Below, in pieces: positions 25,967-33,926 of a stretch of 42,251 bases of DNA (position 1 is its first letter; every line of letters begins with the position of its first letter). The translations under genes were made by a program, and so were the position numbers. This DNA is from Fischerella muscicola PCC 7414 (lineage in GTDB: Bacteria > Cyanobacteriota > Cyanobacteriia > Cyanobacteriales > Nostocaceae). The stretch is from contig NZ_AJLK01000126.1 in assembly GCF_000317205.1 (NCBI RefSeq), positions 1 to 42,251 on the forward strand. Direction: 5' to 3'. The notes below the pieces were generated by a model that was not told where the DNA came from, ran no database searches, and saw nothing but the letters and a program-made list of their open reading frames with translations.

Positions 25967-26846
25967 GTAGATCGGTAATGGGTAATGGGTAATGGGTGGT
26001 TGCAATTTTTCCTCATAATCCATTACCTGTGTGCCATTCCTTTTGAGAGATATTTATAACATTTCAACATATTTAGCATTAGAATAATTTATTTTTATTT
26101 TTATAACAATGTTGATTAAATCACAACATAGCAGTAATAAATAGATTATTGTATAAGTTTCAAAAATAATCGTTTTGATACTGAAGTTTCAGCGATTTTG
26201 TGAGTCATAACTTACTAAACTGCTGCAATAAGTTGGTTTTTAGTAAGCTTTTTACTGCTTATTTTTAGCATTTAGGTGCTAAAGACCAATTCAAAAATCG
26301 GTGTAATTTTTTAATAAGGAGATAAAAAATTCAATAGACTGTATAAAGAAACTAGTCAATATCAGCTAGAAATTCTTGTTGTAACTAAAACTTATAATTG
26401 AATTTATTCTTAAATTCGTATCTCTGCCAGGTTTCTACTGAAATGGAACAACTAGATACAAGATTTTAGATTGATAGCCGAAATTTCTTCCACGGCTATT
26501 CCTACAAGTGATTGAGCCTGGTGCAAGATGAGAAGTTAGAACAGGAATTTTTGCAAATACATATCCTATTTGTTCAATATTTTCTCAGATAACTTTGAGT
26601 TATAAGTAAATTTTTAAATTGATATTGTCTAGGCAATGTGTGGATATAACAACATATTAGTAGTAGTTGGTTGCATTTTTAACTAAAACAATTGATATTA
26701 ATTTCTTTTAATATCAGTCATTTATTTTGATAAGCCAGATAATGCTATGAAGCGAAGACTAATAGCCTAGTTAAAATAGGATTATGTGCTGATGACTCAC
26801 TTAATTCTCTCCCCAAAAAGTATGCTGCCTTTAAGGAGTCCACATT
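25967..26846. other. AT-rich spacer without recognised genes
   Basis: Begins with three GGTAATG units (25975-25998) and a CCATTACC complement near 26020 that could fold back as a terminator of the stress-protein gene. The rest is AT-rich with no coding signal. It presumably includes the promoter of the small-ORF/NYN gene pair. Confidence 0.4.
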
Positions 26847-26951
26847 ATGAATAGATATACTTTGCTGTCACAGACACAAATCAGTAAAGTGTTTGTGTTG
26901 ACAGATTTCAAGGAAAAACTTTCCAGATTTAAAATCCAGAGGTATCAATGA
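26847..26951 (+). CDS. 34-residue ORF coupled to the NYN gene
   Basis: ATG at 26847 is preceded by AAGGAG at an 8-base spacing, a good Shine-Dalgarno in a region where few genes have one. The peptide begins MNRYTLLSQTQISKVF and ends KLSRFKIQRYQ; it is basic (about +6) with no membrane segment. Its TGA stop overlaps the ATG of the next gene as ATGA (26948-26951), the classic arrangement for coupled translation. I do not recognise it. It may be a leader peptide controlling the NYN gene or a small partner protein. Confidence 0.45.
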   Translation: MNRYTLLSQTQISKVFVLTDFKEKLSRFKIQRYQ

Positions 26952-27637
26952 ATTTTACTACTTTTAGCAAACAGACAAATTCATATAAATTACTTAAACA
27001 AAGACCGCAATGGCAGGGAGAGAATCTGATGGACACCAGTATTGAAACTGAAGATATAATTATGCCAGATTCTTCAGCAGATACAGTCATTTCCAGTCAC
27101 TCAAATCGCGGTCGTGTGGCTATTTTTATTGATGGTTCAAGTCTATTTTATACAGCTTTACAACTTGGAATTGAAATTGACTATTCCAAATTACTTTGTT
27201 GCTTAACTGAGGGTGCAAAACTATTGCGTGCATTCTTCTACACTGGTGTGGATCGCAATAATGACAAACAGCAGGGTTTTCTGTTGTGGATGCGTCGTAA
27301 TGGTTATCGGGTAGTTACCAAAGAATTAGTCCAGTTTCCCGATGGTTCTAAAAAAGCCAGTCTAGATGTAGAAATGGCTGTAGATATGATTAATTTAGTC
27401 CCTTACTACGATACTGCGGTTTTAGTGAGTGGGGATGGAGATTTAGCCTATGCTGTGAATGCGATCGCTTACAAAGGAGTACGAGTAGAAATTGTTAGCG
27501 TCCGATCAATGACCAGTGATAGCTTAATCGATGTTGCTGACTGCTTTATTGACCTAGATACAATCAAACAACACATTCAAAAAGACTCTAATTCTGGTTA
27601 CAACTACCGTCCTCTATCAAACACCAGCGTACAATAA
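26948..27637 (+). CDS. LabA-like NYN domain protein
   Basis: 229 residues. An N-terminal tail of about 55 polar residues is followed by a NYN (PIN-like) domain: VAIFIDGSSLFY (57-68), SLDVEMAVDMI (138-148) and LVSGDGDLAYAV (159-170). The aspartates D62, D140, D146, D163 and D165 correspond to the metal-binding site, so it may be a ribonuclease. The closest named relative is LabA, which modulates circadian output from KaiC in Synechococcus. The start at 26948 overlaps the small upstream ORF; ATG at 27029 (residue 28), behind GGGAGAG, is a real alternative and would remove the least conserved part. Confidence 0.85.
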   Translation: MNFTTFSKQTNSYKLLKQRPQWQGENLMDTSIETEDIIMPDSSADTVISSHSNRGRVAIFIDGSSLFYTALQLGIEIDYSKLLCCLTEGAKLLRAFFYTGVDRNNDKQQGFLLWMRRNGYRVVTKELVQFPDGSKKASLDVEMAVDMINLVPYYDTAVLVSGDGDLAYAVNAIAYKGVRVEIVSVRSMTSDSLIDVADCFIDLDTIKQHIQKDSNSGYNYRPLSNTSVQ

Positions 27638-27752
27638 AAATTTCCTGAGCAATTCATCCTCATCTATACTGGTATCTTGCCAGAGCAGTAGATATTTTCT
27701 GGAGTAAACTGCTCTTAATTTACTCTGTGCATTTTACTCGCCTCTCACTCAA

Positions 27753-28463
27753 ATGGATATTTTAATCGTTGAGGATGAACCGGAAATTGCTCAGTTGATC
27801 CAACATTCTCTAGAAAAAGAAGGATTTATTTGTCGCATCTGTCGCGATGGCAACACCGCTTTGCGGATGTTTCAAGAGCAAACACCGGACTTAATTATTC
27901 TGGATTTAATGATTCCTGGCTTGGATGGACTAGAAGTTTGTGCCAGAATTCGCCAAAAATCAGGGGCAAAAGATCCTTATATATTGATGCTCACAGCCAA
28001 AGGTGAGGAAATAGACCGCGTTATTGGCTTATCTACTGGTGCTGATGATTATATGGTGAAACCCTTTAGCCCAAGAGAGCTAGTAGCCAGAGTACGCGCT
28101 CTTTTGCGGCGTAGTCTGCGGGGTGGGGGTCAACATCAAATTTATCGTACGCAACATTTTACAGTAGATGTAGAACAGCGTACTATCAGTCGTCAGATAG
28201 ATTCTCAGCCACCAGAAATTCTAGAGTTAACAGCTCTAGAATTTAATTTGTTGAGTACTTTTATCAGCAGTCCTGGTCGAGTTTGGAACCGCAGCCAGTT
28301 AATTGACAAACTTTGGGGTGATAACTTTTATGGTGATGAACGGGTGGTAGATACTCATGTAGCGCGGTTGCGGAAAAAAATAGAGCCAGATCCTGCTAAC
28401 CCCACTTTTGTTAAAACTGTTGTAGGCATAGGCTACAAATTTGAAGACTCTCATGTAGTGTAA
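27753..28463 (+). CDS. OmpR/PhoB-family response regulator
   Basis: 236 residues. The receiver domain (1-120) has the acidic pair E7-D8, phospho-acceptor D51 (LIILDLMIPG) and K103 (VKPFSP). The C-terminal winged-helix DNA-binding domain (about 140-230) ends RVVDTHVARLRKKI...VGIGYKF, typical of OmpR/PhoB. It is phosphorylated by the kinase encoded 7 bases downstream. The DNA target is unknown. The start ATG at 27753 gives the standard MDILIVEDEP opening. Confidence 0.94.
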   Translation: MDILIVEDEPEIAQLIQHSLEKEGFICRICRDGNTALRMFQEQTPDLIILDLMIPGLDGLEVCARIRQKSGAKDPYILMLTAKGEEIDRVIGLSTGADDYMVKPFSPRELVARVRALLRRSLRGGGQHQIYRTQHFTVDVEQRTISRQIDSQPPEILELTALEFNLLSTFISSPGRVWNRSQLIDKLWGDNFYGDERVVDTHVARLRKKIEPDPANPTFVKTVVGIGYKFEDSHVV

Positions 28464-28470
28464 AGTTTAA

Positions 28471-29601
28471 ATGATTAACAAGGGTCGGCGATCAACAAAG
28501 TCCTTACCTTTGGCAACTCGCTTATTTTTCTCCCACTTGGTAGTGATGATTGTGGGGGTACTTACCCTGGTAATCATCAGCAAACTTTCTTCTCCACGTT
28601 TTTTTGTCCTGCACTTACAGCAATTAGAAAAACGAGGTTACAGATTATTTAATGTCCGTACAGAATTAGTTGACGGATTTGAAGGTGCTTGGAGACGCAG
28701 TACTATCTGGTCAGTTATTGTCGGTGGTACAGCAGCAGGAGGATTAAGTTTCTGGGTTTCTAGGCGGATTATGCAAGGTTTAACCGAGATGGAAAAAGTT
28801 ACCCAGGAGTTTGCCAAAGGAAGACTAAATGCTCGGCTACCTATGTCTGACATTCCAGAACTCAACAGACTGGGGACAAGTTTTAACCGTATGGCAGCCA
28901 GCTTAGAAGGGGTAGAAACGCGGCGGCGGGAATTAATTGGAGATATGACTCATGAATTGCGCACACCCCTGACAGTAGTACGCGGTTATTTAGAGGAACT
29001 AGCTGATGGCAGCATAGAACCTTCCCCAGAAATTTATATGCGGTTAGTTAGAGAAACTAAGCGCTTAGAACGTTTAGTAAATGATTTGCAAGAACTTTCC
29101 AAGGCAGAAGCTGGTTATTTACCAATTAACATCCAGCCTGTAAATATACGTCCTTTATTAGAGTCAATAGTGGCTAGGTTCACCGATCAATTGCTCGAAG
29201 ATGGCCCGGTTCTACAACTAGAGTCTCCACCCCAGCTGCCTCTTGTTTTAGCAGATATTGATCGGACAGAACAGGTGTTGGTAAATTTAGTTGGTAATGC
29301 AGTACGCTACACAAGTCAAGGCAAAATTACTATTCGAGCTTGGGTTGATGACTCAAAACTTTGGATAGCAGTCATTGATACAGGTATGGGAATAGCACCA
29401 GAAGATTTGCCTCATATATTTGAACGCTTCTGGCGAGCTGACAAATCTCGCGATCGCCACTCTGGTGGTACTGGTATCGGTTTAACTATCTCCCGTCGCT
29501 TGGTAGAGCTACAAGGCGGCTATATAGAAGTAGCAAGTGAACTCGGAGTAGGTAGCACTTTTCGTTTTTGTCTGCCTTTGTCCTTAAGGAAGATGGATTA
29601 A
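28471..29601 (+). CDS. Sensor histidine kinase
   Basis: 376 residues. One membrane helix at about 20-38, a short loop with GYRLFNVRTELVDGFEGAWRR, then a second helix at about 80-97, so the extracytoplasmic part is only about 40 residues. HAMP-like region (98-150), H-box DMTHELRTPL with H161, N-box NLVGNAVRYT (272-281), DTGMG (303-307) and GGTGIGL (332-338). All catalytic motifs are present. It pairs with the response regulator upstream (7-base gap, certainly co-transcribed). The tiny periplasmic loop suggests sensing within the membrane or by a partner; this is inference. BaeS/PhoR-like in architecture. Confidence 0.93.
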   Translation: MINKGRRSTKSLPLATRLFFSHLVVMIVGVLTLVIISKLSSPRFFVLHLQQLEKRGYRLFNVRTELVDGFEGAWRRSTIWSVIVGGTAAGGLSFWVSRRIMQGLTEMEKVTQEFAKGRLNARLPMSDIPELNRLGTSFNRMAASLEGVETRRRELIGDMTHELRTPLTVVRGYLEELADGSIEPSPEIYMRLVRETKRLERLVNDLQELSKAEAGYLPINIQPVNIRPLLESIVARFTDQLLEDGPVLQLESPPQLPLVLADIDRTEQVLVNLVGNAVRYTSQGKITIRAWVDDSKLWIAVIDTGMGIAPEDLPHIFERFWRADKSRDRHSGGTGIGLTISRRLVELQGGYIEVASELGVGSTFRFCLPLSLRKMD

Positions 29602-30366
29602 ATTAGCGACAAATGTTCTACGCCCCAATCAGCAAGTTTGCCGCCTAAATTATAGTACTGATGCGATCGCTCTAGCTGTCAATGGCTCCATACGCTACTT
29701 TTTCCAGCAAGACTATATCTTAATAGATACAAGCCCGACATTAAAGATTTTAGAAAAGTATAACTAACATAACTTATGCTTTTTTGTTGTGAGCGATCGC
29801 AACTATTACATATGGATGAGCAATCACGAAACTGCAAAGGGTGAAAACCCAGGAAGTAGACGATCAAGCTATTTTGATTCCCCATTCCCTTTGGCATATA
29901 CAACTTGGTGTCTCCAGTTCATAAGTAACGAAGATTTATTCAAAATTTCATATTAAATAGTTTATTTTTAATAATCGCTTAATATTATTAATATGCTTAA
30001 TTATTACTTTCAGATATTCTCATCATAAACTTTTGTAACTTCGGTAACATTTTCTCGGAGACTAGATACTCTAAAATTCAGTCCATATGAAAAATCTTTC
30101 TCCTGAAATCTAGCCATAGAAAGAGTAAAGCCACGATTTTTCCTGGAAATTTACATCTGTGGGTACTGTGTGTTATTAGGTAATTAATTTAGATTCAAGA
30201 TAGGTATTATATATATCGAAAATTAGAAATCAATAATTGCAAAAGCACACAGTTAAGATTTTTTTTGCTATTTTGTATTTAGTTGAACAGTTATTGATGA
30301 CTTAATAAGCGTCAATATAAATAGAGAATACTAGTAAATAATCCATGAATTGGAGGGGTAATTATT
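29602..30366. other. Spacer upstream of the nitrogenase-like gene
   Basis: AT-rich, with GCGATCGC sites near 29663 and 29795. A 74-codon minus-strand frame (29679-29903) has no Shine-Dalgarno or recognisable pattern. Weak half-matches to an NtcA box (GTA-N8-TAT near 30164 and GTA-N8-AAC near 30035) are not good enough to call. No terminator for the kinase gene is obvious. Confidence 0.4.
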
Positions 30367-30726
30367 ATGCTTGAAACTAGCAATCAAAATATTATTTTCT
30401 CAGCTTTTGTTAAGCCCACTGAAGAAAATCATCAATCAGAAATAAATAATTCTTTGAGCAGAACTCAATCTGATTTCTTGCAACCATTACGTCAATGGCT
30501 TGATTCCTTAGATATTCAAAATCAAAAATTGGCAAAATTTATTGCTAAATTGATCCCTGCCCAATGTCCCTTTGAGCGGGATATTATTTTATTTGGTCGC
30601 AAGGTTGCCCACATTCCACCCATGTGTAAGTTAAACCCGCTTTACGACCAATTTGTTGGCTTGCGTTTTCGGGCTTTGTGTTATTTAGTAGATCAGTGTG
30701 GAGAAGATATTCAATCCTACTGTTGA
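30367..30726 (+). CDS. Mo-dependent nitrogenase C-terminal-like protein
   Basis: 119 residues. After a variable 35-residue N-terminus comes LRQWLDSLDIQNQKLAKFI, then LIPAQCPFERDIILFGRKVAHIPPMCKLNPLYDQFVGLRFRALCY in two parts, ending DQCGEDIQSYC. This is the small domain annotated in cyanobacteria as Mo-dependent nitrogenase C-terminal (PF06967 as I recall). Cysteines in AQCPFE, PMCKLNP, ALCYL, DQCGED and the C-terminal SYC are conserved features. Despite the name, stand-alone copies have no proven role in nitrogen fixation. The start follows GGAGGGG at good spacing. The cupin gene begins 21 bases downstream. Confidence 0.85.
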   Translation: MLETSNQNIIFSAFVKPTEENHQSEINNSLSRTQSDFLQPLRQWLDSLDIQNQKLAKFIAKLIPAQCPFERDIILFGRKVAHIPPMCKLNPLYDQFVGLRFRALCYLVDQCGEDIQSYC

Positions 30727-30747
30727 AAACATTTAAGCATACAGAGC

Positions 30748-31020
30748 ATGGAAATTCAGATTGAGCGTCAACCCAGTCAAAAACGCCTCGAGGAATTGGG
30801 TGTATCCAATTGGGATATTTGGCAAAAAGAAGTCTCTAAATTCCCTTGGACTTATGATACTCAAGAAATCTGCTACTTTTTAGAAGGCGATGTTGTTGTC
30901 ACTCCCAACGGTGGACAACCAGTGCAAATGGGCAAAGGTGATTTAGCTACCTTTCCCGCTGGTATGTCCTGTACATGGGAAATTAGAAGTGATGTCAAGA
31001 AGCACTATTGTTTTGGTTAG
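30748..31020 (+). CDS. Small cupin-domain protein
   Basis: 90 residues forming one cupin barrel of the DUF861/EutQ-like type: SNWDIWQKEVSKFPWTYD, then EICYFLEGDVVVTPNGG and LATFPAGMSCTWEIRSDV. Glutamate in the first motif (QEICYFLEG) is conserved, but the histidines of metal-binding cupins are largely absent, as usual in this subfamily. Substrate unknown. It is 21 bases behind the nitrogenase-like gene and 79 bases ahead of the creatininase-like gene, so the three may form an operon, although heptamer-like repeats (CAACCAACTAAC) lie in the second gap. Confidence 0.85.
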   Translation: MEIQIERQPSQKRLEELGVSNWDIWQKEVSKFPWTYDTQEICYFLEGDVVVTPNGGQPVQMGKGDLATFPAGMSCTWEIRSDVKKHYCFG

Positions 31021-31099
31021 TGGTTTAGTAGGGGCGCAAGGACTTGCACCCGTACAGTGGTTAGAATAACCAACAACCAACTAACAACTAACAACCAAA

Positions 31100-31846
31100 A
31101 TGTTATTGCATCTAAGTACTTGGCAAGAAGTCGAAGCATATCTGCAAAAATCTCAGGGGATAATTCTCCCGATTGGTTCTACAGAACAACACGGGCCGAC
31201 AGGATTAATGGGTACAGATGCGATTTGTGCAGAAGCGATCGCTCGCGGTGTCGGTGAAGCAACCCAAGCCATCGTTGCGCCTACAATCAATGTTGGCATG
31301 GCACTGCATCATACTGCTTTTCCTGGCACAATCAGTCTGCGTCCCAGCACGATGATCCAGGTAGTGCGAGATTACATCACCTGTTTAGCGAAAGCAGGTT
31401 TTACCAAGTTCTACTTTATCAACGGACACGGTGGTAACATCGCTACCCTGAAAGCAGCTTTTTCAGAAACTTACGCACATTTGGAAGATTTGCAGATTCC
31501 TAATGCTCAAAATGTGCAATGCCAAGTTGCTAACTGGTTTATGTGCAGTTCAGTGTTCAAGCTAGCAAAAGAATTATACGGGGATCAAGAAGGTTCCCAT
31601 GCAACGCCAAGTGAAGTGGCTGTAACTCAATTTGTTTATCCAGAAGCAATTAAGCAAGCACCCCTTTCTCCAGAAGTTGGGAAAGGACACAGAATTTACG
31701 GTGCCAAAGATTTTCGTCAGCATTACCCAGATGGCAGGATGGGATCAAACCCTGCTTTAGCAACACCCGAACACGGCCAGCAGTTTTATGAATTGGCGGT
31801 GAAAGAACTGAGTCATGGGTATTTGGAGTTTTTAAGCGCAGAATAA
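31100..31846 (+). CDS. Creatininase-family amidohydrolase
   Basis: 248 residues. Metal-site residues of the family are present: E29, H31 and D40 in STEQHGPTGLMGTDA, H110 in NGHGGN (108-113) and E164/H167 plus E172 in EGSHATPSEVA. Relatives hydrolyse cyclic or linear amides (creatinine amidohydrolase, formamide hydrolases in cofactor pathways, MftE peptidase). Which substrate is used here cannot be told. The start at ATG 31100 directly follows repeat sequence; no Shine-Dalgarno. Likely cytosolic. Confidence 0.9.
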   Translation: MLLHLSTWQEVEAYLQKSQGIILPIGSTEQHGPTGLMGTDAICAEAIARGVGEATQAIVAPTINVGMALHHTAFPGTISLRPSTMIQVVRDYITCLAKAGFTKFYFINGHGGNIATLKAAFSETYAHLEDLQIPNAQNVQCQVANWFMCSSVFKLAKELYGDQEGSHATPSEVAVTQFVYPEAIKQAPLSPEVGKGHRIYGAKDFRQHYPDGRMGSNPALATPEHGQQFYELAVKELSHGYLEFLSAE

Positions 31847-31984
31847 TGATTAGAGAACTCCAAAAATAGCTATGTTTGAGTCAAGGGGATCAAAATGATT
31901 GAGCCACAGAGGTTATCTCAGTTCACTTTCGATCTCGTCACTCGTGGTCTACTATTTCACCACACTGATTTTGATAGGTTGGCC

Positions 31985-32017
31985 AGATCCCCGACTTTTT
32001 TAAAAAGTCGGGGATCT
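31985..32017. terminator. 33-base palindrome between convergent genes
   Basis: Arms of 16 bp, AGATCCCCGACTTTTT and its exact complement, around one T. It lies between the convergent creatininase-like and malic-enzyme genes and could terminate both. The inner part equals the palindrome at 9024-9050 downstream of nrtP, so the two belong to one repeat family. The rest of 31847-32152 shows nothing further. Confidence 0.65.
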
Positions 32018-32152
32018 AACCCCTCGCAACTCCTCAAAACTTATGTGGTCGAGTACTACTTTATGTGATCGCAAACTGATTTTACAGCTGTGCTGATTTT
32101 TTTAGCGATCGCCATGATCAAAAACTCTCTCCCTGTCCCCAGTCTCTAACCT

Positions 32153-33544
32153 CTAACTACGAGCAATACCATCCTGGCGTGCAGCACGTTGCACCGCAGC
32201 CGCAACAGTAGTAGCGACGCGCTCATCAAACACAGAAGGAATGATATGTTCTCTGTCCAAATCTGATGGTTTGACTAAAGAAGCGATCGCACTTGCTGCT
32301 TCTAAATACATGGAAGTGGTAATTGTCTCGGCCCGACAATCTAATGCACCGCGAAATACCCCCGGAAAAGCCAAAACATTATTAATTTGATTAGGGTAGT
32401 CACTACGTCCAGTTGCCATAACCGCAACTTCATTACTGACTAATTCTGGTTGAATTTCCGGAATGGGATTGGCCATTGCAAACACAATCGGATCTTTCGC
32501 CATCGAACGCACCATTTCTGGTGTCAAGACTCCCGGGCCGCTAACACCAATAAACACATCTGCTGCTTGCATTGCACCTGCGAGAGTACCCTGTGCTTTG
32601 ACTGCAAATTCCTGTTTTTCTTCTGTTAAGTCGGTGCGGCTGGTGGAAAGAATACCTTTAGAATCGCACATCCAAATTTTCTCTGCTCCGGCTTTTTGCA
32701 ATAAACGAGCGATCGCAATTCCCGCAGCCCCAGCACCGTTAATCACGATGCGAATTTGCTCCATTGACTTATGCACCAACTTGAGAGAATTAAACAACGC
32801 TGCCAAGGTGACGATCGCTGTACCATGTTGATCATCGTGAAAAACGGGAATATCCAACTCTCGCCGTAGTCTTTCTTCTATTTCAAAGCAACGAGGCGCA
32901 GCAATATCTTCTAAATTTACCCCACCAAATACAGGGGCAATATTTTTCACAGTACTGACAATTTCATCTGTATCCTGGGTAGCCAAACAGATGGGGAAAG
33001 CATCGATGCCTGCAAATTCTTTGAAAAGCATTGCTTTCCCTTCCATAACAGGTAAAGCAGCCCCTGGGCCAAGATTTCCTAAACCCAAAACTGCGCTGCC
33101 ATCAGTCACAATTGCTACAGTATTTTGTTTAATAGTTAATTTGTAAACTTCTTCTGGATTCTGAGCGATCGCTGTACAAATACGTCCGACCCCCGGCGTA
33201 TAAGCCATCGCTAAATCAGACACACTTTTGAGGCTAATTCTACTGGTAATACTAATTTTGCCGCCCCGATGCAGATTAAAGGTGCGGTCATAAACATTCA
33301 GTAATTTAATATCTGGTAAAGCCTTAACTGCTTGTACAATTGCTTCGGCATGTTCAGTACTAGCAGCATCAACGGTGAGATCACGAATCGAAACAGCTCT
33401 AGTTTGTTCGATTAAATCAATTTGACCAAGATTACCACCAGTAGTGGCGATCGCCTGAGTCACGCTAGCTAACATGCCAATCCGGTTGGGAATCTCCAGA
33501 CGCAGTGTCAAACTAAAACTAGAATTAGGGGTAAGGTCTGTCAT
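32153..33544 (-). CDS. NAD(P)-dependent malic enzyme with ACT domain
   Basis: 463 residues. An ACT domain occupies about 10-80 (LTLRLEIPNRIGMLASVTQAI), followed by the malic enzyme core: SDLAMAYTPGVGRICTAI, VTDGSAVLGLGNLGPGAALPVMEGK in part, FHDDQHGTAIV (metal/substrate site) and the Rossmann motif INGAGAAGIAIARLL. It oxidatively decarboxylates malate to pyruvate and CO2. The ACT domain suggests allosteric control by an amino acid, which is inference. The gene is convergent with the creatininase-like gene. The gap upstream (33545-33926) contains only repeats, so its promoter must lie in 33545-33660. Confidence 0.93.
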   Translation of the reverse strand: MTDLTPNSSFSLTLRLEIPNRIGMLASVTQAIATTGGNLGQIDLIEQTRAVSIRDLTVDAASTEHAEAIVQAVKALPDIKLLNVYDRTFNLHRGGKISITSRISLKSVSDLAMAYTPGVGRICTAIAQNPEEVYKLTIKQNTVAIVTDGSAVLGLGNLGPGAALPVMEGKAMLFKEFAGIDAFPICLATQDTDEIVSTVKNIAPVFGGVNLEDIAAPRCFEIEERLRRELDIPVFHDDQHGTAIVTLAALFNSLKLVHKSMEQIRIVINGAGAAGIAIARLLQKAGAEKIWMCDSKGILSTSRTDLTEEKQEFAVKAQGTLAGAMQAADVFIGVSGPGVLTPEMVRSMAKDPIVFAMANPIPEIQPELVSNEVAVMATGRSDYPNQINNVLAFPGVFRGALDCRAETITTSMYLEAASAIASLVKPSDLDREHIIPSVFDERVATTVAAAVQRAARQDGIARS

Positions 33545-33719
33545 TATCGGTTTGGGTGAGAGAGTTTAGATTTTAAATTGAATTTAGCTCTAAAAATCTC
33601 AAATCAGAAAATTTAGTACGTTCAAAATCACAATCTAGCAATTGTACTCTAACGATGTGACTTGGTGTCTTGGTGTTAAGAAAGCAGAGGGTACAAAACC
33701 ATGAATGGCAGAGGAAGAA

Positions 33720-33900
33720 ACTGATTCTTCCCTTCTGCCCTCTGCCTTGAGAGTGGGTGTGGGGGTGTAAGGGTGTGGGGTGTAGGGGAGAAGAACACTT
33801 TCATCCATGGCTGTTGAAATTTTTTCATCGGAGCTGCCTTCTGCCTTCTGCCCTCTGCCCTCAGCATAGCTGCCCTCAGCATAGCTGCCCTCTGCCCTCT
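33720..33900. repeat. Repeats between the nucleotidyltransferase and malic-enzyme genes
   Basis: Contains the second copy of TGAAATTTTTTCATCG (33815-33830) and a tandem duplication of CTGCCCTCAGCATAG (about 33853-33886) in a longer TCTGCCCTCTGCC run. The G-rich stretch GGGTGTGGGGGTGTAAGG lies at 33751. No gene. Confidence 0.6.
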
Positions 33901-33926
33901 ACCTTTCTTCTAGTTCCTAATTTTCT

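Noticed and set aside
29679-29903. 74-codon minus-strand frame downstream of the histidine kinase
   Set aside because: No ribosome-binding site, no recognisable motif and ordinary intergenic composition.
30030-30177. NtcA boxes upstream of the nitrogenase-like gene
   Set aside because: Only half-matches (GTA-N8-AAC and GTA-N8-TAT) without a properly spaced -10 hexamer.
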